Below, piece after piece: positions 6,331 to 11,741 of a stretch of DNA of 11,741 nt. The notes below the pieces were generated by a model, which was not told where the DNA came from, searched no databases, and worked only from the letters and a program-made list of their open reading frames with translations. Every line of letters starts with the position of its first letter. Position 1 is the stretch's first letter. Source of the stretch: PWQG01 sp041685555 (GTDB lineage: Bacteria > Pseudomonadota > Gammaproteobacteria > Pseudomonadales > Pseudohongiellaceae); assembly GCA_041685555.1 (NCBI GenBank), contig JAWLFN010000070.1, positions 1 through 11,741 on the forward strand, in the 5' to 3' direction. The translations under genes were made by a program, and so were the position numbers.

Positions 6331-7530
6331 ATGACAGGGATGCGTCTCGACCACAGCCGATCTTTCCTTACACTACAGCTGCCCGGAATCGGACTGCTGC
6401 TGTTCCTGTTTCTGTTTGGCTGGCTGGCGCTGGCCAATCCGATCTACAGCTGGGATGTGGTGGCCTATACTGGCAGTGTACTGGACTGGTCTCTGCGGGA
6501 TGCCGCGTTGGTCCATGAGCAGACCTATGCTCTGTTGCGGGAGACGGTTCCGGAGGCCGCCTATGGCAGTCTCGTTGCCTCCGAGTACAGTGCGGCCATG
6601 GCGGACAACGCTGATCTGTTTTACAGTCAGCTGAGCCAGTACCAGATCAAACCACTGTACGTGGCCCTGTTGACGGGCCTGGGCCTGCTCGGCCTGGATC
6701 CGGTACAGGCCGGATTCGCCGTGTCGCTGGGCTCTGCACTGTTGTTGTGTCTGCTGTGTTATGCCTGGCTGCGGCACTACGTGTCTGGCTGGGTGGCGCT
6801 GTCGGTCGTGATCGCACTGGCTTTTGGCGCCAGGATATTCGACCTGTCCCGGATCGTGTTGCCGGATACCCTGTCGGCCGTGATGATTTTCGCCGCGGCG
6901 CTGCTACTGGTGGAACGTCCCCGTCATGCCATACCAGCGCTTGTGCTGCTGGTGGCGTCGATTCTGGTGCGGACCAACAATATCCTTTTTGTGGCGCCGC
7001 TGTTGATGTTGATGTCCTGGACCGCATGGCGGAGCCGATACGGGATGGCGAGGACTCCGGCCTTTCCAGCTTTGATGGTCGAAGGGCTGCCATGGTGGCC
7101 CCCTTTGCTGGCGCTGCTGGCCGCAGTGCTGTCCTGGCTGAGCATCAGTGCAATTCATGATCACGACTGGTGGCGACTGTTCCACCATACCTTCGTGGCC
7201 AGCATCCACGATCTGGATGCTTTCAATGAACCGTTTTCTCTGGCCACCTGGCTGGATGTGGTGCGGGCTCGCCTCGGGCAGCTGTTCATTGGCGGCTTCG
7301 TAGTGTACTCGGTGCTACTGCCTTTTCTGCTGTTGGCGGTATGCGGAGGCCTCCGGACACGGAGGCTGGATGACGCGCGGAGTCGGTCACTGGCCGTGAT
7401 GGTGGCAATCGCGTTATTGAACGTACCCTTGTACCTTCTGCTGTTTCCTCTGGTCGATACATGGGACCGTTTCTTCCTGCCGTTCTACTGTCTCATTACC
7501 GTGTTTACGGTCCGCGCTTCAGCACGTTGA
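6331..7530 (+). CDS. Polytopic membrane protein, unknown, possibly GT-C glycosyltransferase-like
   Basis: A 399-aa protein with about ten or eleven hydrophobic segments (roughly 17-37, 107-121, 126-146, 152-168, 178-194, 199-230, 255-275, 316-338, 353-374 and 379-395). Residues 38-105 form an early hydrophilic loop that starts IYSWDVVAYTGSV and carries an Asp right after the first helix. A second soluble loop with several His and Asp residues (276-300) follows helix 7. The last helix begins LVDTWDRFFLPFY. An acidic residue after helix 1 and a basic-residue/Pro motif before the last helix occur in GT-C lipid-linked sugar transferases. I see no decisive motif, so the function is unknown. ATG 6331 has GGAG (6321-6324) six bases upstream. 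A second in-frame ATG at 6340 is possible. A lone TATACT at 6301-6306 may be its -10. The gene sits between a repeat cluster and the TonB receptor promoter. Confidence 0.85.
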   Translation: MTGMRLDHSRSFLTLQLPGIGLLLFLFLFGWLALANPIYSWDVVAYTGSVLDWSLRDAALVHEQTYALLRETVPEAAYGSLVASEYSAAMADNADLFYSQLSQYQIKPLYVALLTGLGLLGLDPVQAGFAVSLGSALLLCLLCYAWLRHYVSGWVALSVVIALAFGARIFDLSRIVLPDTLSAVMIFAAALLLVERPRHAIPALVLLVASILVRTNNILFVAPLLMLMSWTAWRSRYGMARTPAFPALMVEGLPWWPPLLALLAAVLSWLSISAIHDHDWWRLFHHTFVASIHDLDAFNEPFSLATWLDVVRARLGQLFIGGFVVYSVLLPFLLLAVCGGLRTRRLDDARSRSLAVMVAIALLNVPLYLLLFPLVDTWDRFFLPFYCLITVFTVRASAR

Positions 7531-7559
7531 TTGATATTTTTAAACTTTATCCGTACAAT
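7531..7559 (+). promoter_or_regulatory. sigma70 promoter for the TonB receptor gene
   Basis: TTGATA (7531-7536, 5 of 6) and TACAAT (7554-7559, 5 of 6) are separated by the optimal 17 bases in an AT-rich stretch. They begin immediately after the stop codon of the membrane protein gene. The predicted start is near 7566. No convincing Fur box overlaps it. Confidence 0.7.
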
Positions 7560-7799
7560 CAGCAAATTACAAAATCAGACTATCTGCCAAAGCAATAATA
7601 ACAGGCTTCCGCCCACTCCCCGCGGCGCGGATAACCCTGCCTCCACCCGACAGTGACAGCTGTGTTGTACGGGCTTCGTACGGTAATCGCGTAGCTGAAT
7701 GTCCGTCAGAGACATCGATCAGCGGAAGCACAAGGTATCTGTTCAGGACAGTGAAGTGTCCACCACTCTGTACGACGATCAAGGAGCACTTGAAACGCC
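7560..7799 (+). other. Long 5' leader of the TonB receptor mRNA (about 230 nt)
   Basis: No annotated gene occupies this stretch, which is transcribed if the promoter at 7531-7559 is used. It contains a GTACG-GGCTT-CGTAC hairpin (7667-7681) and an ACAGCTGT palindrome in the 7650s. It also holds a 34-codon open frame (7699-7803) that opens TGAATG and whose TGA overlaps the receptor start as ATGA. I find no B12 box, TPP, FMN or other riboswitch core that I recognise. The nearest Shine-Dalgarno (GGAG, 7783-7786) is 13 bases from the receptor ATG, longer than usual. Confidence 0.5.
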
Positions 7800-10097
7800 A
7801 TGAGAAAATCCCTATTCCCGAGTCGCTATCTGCCCACGCTGCTGGCCTCCTCGGCACTGATTTCCGCAGCGGCCGCGCAGGCACAGACAGCCGGCGCACA
7901 GGAAACACCGGCCATTGAAGAAGTGGTGGTGCGCGGTATTGCGCGCCAGTTCCGCCCCGAAGAACAGAACACCGCCACTGGCCTGAACATGAGCCTGGTG
8001 GAGACGCCGCAGGCGGTCTCCGTACTGACGCCGGAAATGATGCGCACCGTGAATGCCCAGAACGCCTACGAGGCAACCGACCTGGTGCCCGGCGTACAGC
8101 GCTCTGGTTACGGTTTCGGATTTTCCCAGATCGTCATGCGCGGCGTGTTCAGCCTGACCCGTCGCGTCGACAGCATCCGCCTGGACAACGCCGTGACCTC
8201 CATCCGCGGTGATGCCGTGGAACGGACCGAAGTCGTCCGTGGACCAGCGACCGCCATCTACGGCGTGACCGGCGGTTTCGGTGGCGAGATCAACTCCATC
8301 CTCAAGAAAGCCAACCCCATGCGCAGCATGGAGTTCGGCGTCGAAGCCGGCAGCTATGACACTCACAAGGTCTACGCGGACCTCAACGCCCCGCTGACCG
8401 AGGACGGCAGCGTGTCCGGCCGCATCGTGGGCAGCTATCAGGAATACGGTCTGCCACTGGATATCCAGGGCGAGGACTTCCCGAACTACGAAGCCATGTG
8501 GCTGGGCTCCCTGAACTGGGACCTTTCCGTGGATACGTCGCTGACCTGGACGCATTACCAGCAGCACCGCAACACCGACCCGTGGGATGGTGGCGCATTG
8601 GTGCAGAACCAGGAAGGCAATCTGGAGCTGCCGGACGCCGATCCGGAACAGTGGTATTTCTCGCACCCGGACTATTCGAATGAAACCGCCGACATCGACT
8701 TCAGCGTGCTGGAGCTGGACCACCGTTTCGATAACGGCTGGACCGCCAACAGCAAACTGGCCTGGCACAAGTATGAAGAGGAGCTGGGCTATTATTATCC
8801 GTTCGGTCCCTTCGGCGCTTACGACCTGGGTGACGACGAGATCTACATCTACTCCTATGATGTGGAGCGCGGCGGCGAAGAGCTGACCTTCAACCAGTCA
8901 CTGGGTGGCGACTTCGAGGCCTTCGACGAGGAGCACCAGTTCTTCGCGGCACTGGAGTACCGCAAGGATCTGGAGGATGACCGCTTCCAGCTGCTGAACT
9001 CGGCTTTCCAGGGCTATGCCAACATGGACTGGTATTCGGACGAGAACTACGATGGCACGCCGCGCTTCTCCGATGGCTCCGTGTTCACGCCCATCACGCA
9101 GGGTCGTGAGGAGCACTTCGGGGTCCGCCAGCTGCTGCTGGAGGACGTCGAGGATCTGAAACTGAGTCTTCAGGGTCTGTTCAATCTGACCGACAACCTG
9201 CAGGTGCTGGCCGGCACCATGTACCACGACAGTGAGTCGGTGACGACCATCCCGCGTAACCGCGGCGAAGACCTTGATCCGCCGGAAGGGGATGTGGTTG
9301 AGTTCTCCGAGGTCGTGTCCCGGATCGGTTTCACCTATGACCTGATCGATAACTGGAATTTCATCAACGACGGTCGTGTCTACTACAACTACAGCGAAGG
9401 CTTCGAGCCACAGACCTACACCGATGAAGACGGTGTGACAGTCAGTGCGCCGCAGGAGATGGAGCAGCACGAGATCGGTTTCAAGACCGAGATGTTTGAT
9501 GGCGCCGTGGGCACCTCGCTGGCGGTGTTCGACTACGAGATCACCAACATCGCGGTATCCAGCTCGTTCCTGGGCTCTTTCGGCGGCTTTGGCAGCACGG
9601 TGCTGGAAGGCAGCCAGGAAGCGACCGGCGCCGAGTTCGAGATTGTCGGCGAGGTATTGCCGGGCTGGAACGTCATGGCCAACTATGCCTGGATGGATGC
9701 CGAGATCCTGAACCCCAACAACGACCGCAGCACCCCGCCGCGCACCACGCCGAAGAACTCCGGTGCCATCACCAGCACCTACGAGTTCCTGGAAGGCCCG
9801 GCCGCCGGCTTCCGCTTTGGTGCAACGCTGAAGATCAGCGGTGACTACTCGTTCGTGGAAGGCACCAGCAACATCGACCGTTACGGTCAGCAGCCGGATG
9901 CCGGTGCGCATGAGCGGTTCGACATCCACGCTTCGTACACGCCGTACTCCGGTCCGCTGGAAGGCGCCGAAGTGTATTTCAACTGGATGAACGTCTTCGA
10001 TGAAGACATCATGGTGGCCAAGCAGGGCAGTCCCGGCTACGGCATCATGTTCCTGGACCAGCAGCGCGTGACGCTGGGGCTGCGTTATCAGTTCTGA
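7800..10097 (+). CDS. TonB-dependent outer-membrane receptor (siderophore-receptor type)
   Basis: A 765-aa protein. Residues 1-28 are a signal peptide (MRKSLF, a hydrophobic core, cleavage likely after AQA28). A TonB box IEEVVV follows at 39-44. The plug domain (about 55-170) shows ETPQAVSVLTPEMM, NAYEATDLVPGV and VERTEVVRGPATAIYGVTGGFGGEIN, the usual plug-end motif. The rest is a beta barrel ending in LGLRYQF with the C-terminal Phe required for outer-membrane assembly. The plug wording is that of the siderophore-receptor subfamily, but the ligand cannot be read from the sequence. The protein is notably acidic. Start ATG 7800 gives a normal signal peptide, although the Shine-Dalgarno spacing is long (13 bases). 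No Fur box was seen. A secreted C69-type peptidase gene follows beyond a terminator, which hints at a peptide-containing ligand (inference). Confidence 0.94.
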   Translation: MRKSLFPSRYLPTLLASSALISAAAAQAQTAGAQETPAIEEVVVRGIARQFRPEEQNTATGLNMSLVETPQAVSVLTPEMMRTVNAQNAYEATDLVPGVQRSGYGFGFSQIVMRGVFSLTRRVDSIRLDNAVTSIRGDAVERTEVVRGPATAIYGVTGGFGGEINSILKKANPMRSMEFGVEAGSYDTHKVYADLNAPLTEDGSVSGRIVGSYQEYGLPLDIQGEDFPNYEAMWLGSLNWDLSVDTSLTWTHYQQHRNTDPWDGGALVQNQEGNLELPDADPEQWYFSHPDYSNETADIDFSVLELDHRFDNGWTANSKLAWHKYEEELGYYYPFGPFGAYDLGDDEIYIYSYDVERGGEELTFNQSLGGDFEAFDEEHQFFAALEYRKDLEDDRFQLLNSAFQGYANMDWYSDENYDGTPRFSDGSVFTPITQGREEHFGVRQLLLEDVEDLKLSLQGLFNLTDNLQVLAGTMYHDSESVTTIPRNRGEDLDPPEGDVVEFSEVVSRIGFTYDLIDNWNFINDGRVYYNYSEGFEPQTYTDEDGVTVSAPQEMEQHEIGFKTEMFDGAVGTSLAVFDYEITNIAVSSSFLGSFGGFGSTVLEGSQEATGAEFEIVGEVLPGWNVMANYAWMDAEILNPNNDRSTPPRTTPKNSGAITSTYEFLEGPAAGFRFGATLKISGDYSFVEGTSNIDRYGQQPDAGAHERFDIHASYTPYSGPLEGAEVYFNWMNVFDEDIMVAKQGSPGYGIMFLDQQRVTLGLRYQF

Positions 10098-10121
10098 TAT
10101 CTTCCAGTGATCTGACCAGGG

Positions 10122-10153
10122 AGGGGGCTTCTGTTGCGGAAGCCCCCTTTTTT
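10122..10153 (+). terminator. Rho-independent terminator after the TonB receptor gene
   Basis: AGGGGGCTTC (10122-10131), seven-base loop, GAAGCCCCCT (10139-10148), then six T (10148-10153). This ten-pair stem is among the strongest in the window. It ends only 26 bases before the next gene's ATG, so the peptidase must depend on read-through or on a promoter further upstream. Confidence 0.92.
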
Positions 10154-10179
10154 GACTCAAAAAGAACAGGAGATACAAT

Positions 10180-11664
10180 ATGAAGCAGTGGTTGAAAATG
10201 ATCCTGGGTGCTCTGGTATTCCTGCCGTCTCTGCAGGCGTTGGCCAGTTATGGCATCTACGTGGGCAAGAACCTGACCGCTGATGGCAGTGTGCTGATCG
10301 GTGGCACCGGCGAGGAAGTGTCCAGCCACTGGCTGGAGATCGTACCGCGCAAGAGGCACCCGGAAGGCGCCATGATCACGGTGGGTGTCGATGACCGGGC
10401 CACGTATCCCGGACGTCTGACCGAGATTCCCCAGGTACGCAGCACCGCCAAATACATCACCATGAGCTATTCGGACTACGAGGGTTTCCCGCCGCCTCTG
10501 ACCAACGGTGGCCTCAACGAGCATGGTGTCGCGGCGCGTGACATCTGGGCCCCGTCCCGCTCCGAACTGGCGGAGATGACGCCGGAGCCGCAGACCGGCC
10601 CCAATTACAGTGACCTGTCACGGATTGCCATGGAGCGCGCCACCAGCGCGCGCGAGGCAGTGGAGATCATCGGTTCTCTGATGGACGAATACGGATACTC
10701 CACTTACGGGGGCAATTCACACATGTTCGCCGACGAGGAAGAGGGCTGGGTGGTCTTCAACTTCGCCGGCGGCCAGGGACTGTGGATTGCCGAACGGCTG
10801 GGACCGGACGAGGTGCGCATGTCCTACCCGGGCTACATCCAGGAGATCCCGCTGGACTTCCAGGACCGCGACGACTACATGGGATCGGAGAACTTCGTGT
10901 CCTTTGCGGTGGATCAGGGCTGGTACGATCCGGAATCCGGAGAGCCGTTCAATGTCAACGAGATCTATGGCAATGGATCGGGCCGCAGCGAGGCCGTACA
11001 GATCATCGAGGCCCGCGCGCTGGAAGATGCGGCCGACGGTGGCGTGACGCTGCGCGACATGATGGACTATGTCCGTGATCCGCTGATTGCCGGGGACCCG
11101 GCCGGATACGGTCAGGTGGCCCGTCTCAGTGACGACATCGCCTGGTCGGATTTCCTGACTCTGTGGGTGGCTCCCACCGGTTCGGTGACCGCGCCATTTG
11201 TCCCCTACTGGCTGGGCAATACCGACGTGCTGCCGGAATATCGCAAGCATCGCTACCTGACCAAGGGAGAGGCCACCCGCTTCGTGACTCCCGACTTCTC
11301 CGTGCAGGAAGCCTCGCAGTTCGCCGGGCGGCTGTTCAAGCGCCTGATGTATTACACCTGTGATGCCCCCGACCGTTTCCTGCCGGAAGTGACCGAGGCC
11401 CTTACCGCGTTCGAGAATGAAAGCATGCAGCAGGTGGCGGACATCGAGGAACGCGCTCGTGCGCTGTACGTGGCCGGCCGGGCCAACCTGGCCCGCGACG
11501 TCATGAACGACTACAGTCTGGTGCGCTCGGAAGAGGCACTGGAGCTGGGCGAGGCCTTGCTGGGCAGCATCGAGGTGCGGCATCGCCTGCTTGAGGGATA
11601 CCGGGAGCCTTCCGACTGGCAGACCATCAGCACCCGGAGTGGGCCGAACGTGTTCTGTCGGTGA
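10180..11664 (+). CDS. Secreted C69-family dipeptidase (Ntn hydrolase) with Ser at the nucleophile position
   Basis: A 494-aa protein. Residues 1-22 form a signal peptide (MKQWLK, hydrophobic core, SLQALA) with predicted cleavage after ALA22, so the mature protein starts Ser23-Tyr-Gly-Ile-Tyr-Val-Gly-Lys. C69 dipeptidases start at the catalytic Cys with a Cys-x-x-x-x-ValGlyLys...AspGlySer pattern. Here SYGIYVGKNLTADGS aligns with Ser in place of that Cys. Other family marks are GGLNEHGVA (110-118), GGNSHMFADEEEGWVVFNF (177-195) and LWIAERLGPDEV (201-212), all matching the C69 core as I know it. Length is normal. The expected role is periplasmic or extracellular cleavage of dipeptides or related amides. 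ATG 10180 has AGGAG (10168-10172) seven bases upstream. It follows the TonB receptor by 82 bp but lies beyond a strong terminator. Family assignment is firm, while activity with Ser is uncertain. Confidence 0.9.
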   Translation: MKQWLKMILGALVFLPSLQALASYGIYVGKNLTADGSVLIGGTGEEVSSHWLEIVPRKRHPEGAMITVGVDDRATYPGRLTEIPQVRSTAKYITMSYSDYEGFPPPLTNGGLNEHGVAARDIWAPSRSELAEMTPEPQTGPNYSDLSRIAMERATSAREAVEIIGSLMDEYGYSTYGGNSHMFADEEEGWVVFNFAGGQGLWIAERLGPDEVRMSYPGYIQEIPLDFQDRDDYMGSENFVSFAVDQGWYDPESGEPFNVNEIYGNGSGRSEAVQIIEARALEDAADGGVTLRDMMDYVRDPLIAGDPAGYGQVARLSDDIAWSDFLTLWVAPTGSVTAPFVPYWLGNTDVLPEYRKHRYLTKGEATRFVTPDFSVQEASQFAGRLFKRLMYYTCDAPDRFLPEVTEALTAFENESMQQVADIEERARALYVAGRANLARDVMNDYSLVRSEEALELGEALLGSIEVRHRLLEGYREPSDWQTISTRSGPNVFCR

Positions 11665-11741
11665 ACCCGGTGGGTGGTCGGGCGTCAGCGGTGGGGCGGC
11701 ACCTGTCGTGATCTCGCGACCCGGCGGCGGTGCGCCTCTCG

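Noticed and set aside
7531..7799. Fur box or known riboswitch upstream of the TonB receptor
   Set aside because: I looked for GATAATGATAATCATTATC-like sequence and for the B12, TPP and FMN core motifs and found no convincing match.
8898..10178. Antisense open frame (426 codons) opposite the TonB receptor
   Set aside because: It is a shadow of the receptor's codon usage with no recognisable domain or Shine-Dalgarno, and it spans the terminator region.
10152..10179. TTGACT-N16-TACAAT, promoter-like hexamers right before the peptidase gene
   Set aside because: Transcription would start near 10186, after the ATG and Shine-Dalgarno that fit the signal peptide. The next ATG (10198) has no Shine-Dalgarno and would lose the basic n-region. 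The -35 also overlaps the terminator T-tract, so this is probably chance.
11665..11741. Possible terminator or next gene after the peptidase
   Set aside because: A GTCG...CGAC inverted repeat is visible near 11707-11722, but it has almost no loop and no T-tract, and no coding frame can be judged in 77 bases.

Overview
The window reads as chromosomal DNA of a gammaproteobacterium, probably marine or somewhat halophilic. Four things support this. The GC content is high and codon bias is strong enough to create long antisense shadow frames. The core gene order is rep / EAL phosphodiesterase / comM / ubiK / glnK / amtB, which I remember from Pseudomonas aeruginosa and relatives. The regulatory signals are of sigma70 and sigma54/NtrC type. 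The secreted proteins are acidic. I cannot name a genus from the sequence alone.

Layout. Positions 1-438 (minus strand) hold the N-terminal 146 codons of the Rep helicase, cut by the window edge. Divergent from it is a c-di-GMP phosphodiesterase (about 569-2341) with a pseudo-receiver, a degenerate GGDEF (GGNEF) and an intact EAL domain. Next come comM/yifB (2394-3962) and, convergent to it, ubiK (3871-4170, minus). Their 3' ends overlap by 92 bp. The 281-bp ubiK-glnK intergenic region carries a perfect NtrC-type palindrome, a weaker second one, and a near-consensus sigma54 -24/-12 promoter. These lead into the nitrogen operon glnK-amtB (4452-6142), which ends at a clear intrinsic terminator.

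The second half looks more accessory. After the amtB terminator there is a small repeat cluster (6213-6284) of three direct AAAAACCGGGAC units and nested palindromes. It is followed by an unrecognised polytopic membrane protein of 399 aa, possibly GT-C-like. A good sigma70 promoter right after that gene starts an unusually long leader (about 230 nt) for a TonB-dependent outer-membrane receptor (7800-10097). Beyond a strong intrinsic terminator lies a secreted C69-type dipeptidase (10180-11664). In it, the residue aligning with the catalytic N-terminal Cys is Ser, placed exactly at the predicted signal peptidase cleavage site. The last 77 bases (11665-11741) show no feature I can support.

How the genes work together. 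glnK-amtB is an ammonium uptake and sensing module, and its control elements are visible in the DNA. rep, comM, ubiK and the phosphodiesterase are neighbours with separate housekeeping or signalling roles. The TonB receptor and the dipeptidase form a plausible capture-and-cleave pair for a peptide or peptide-like ligand. That link rests on adjacency and is inference.
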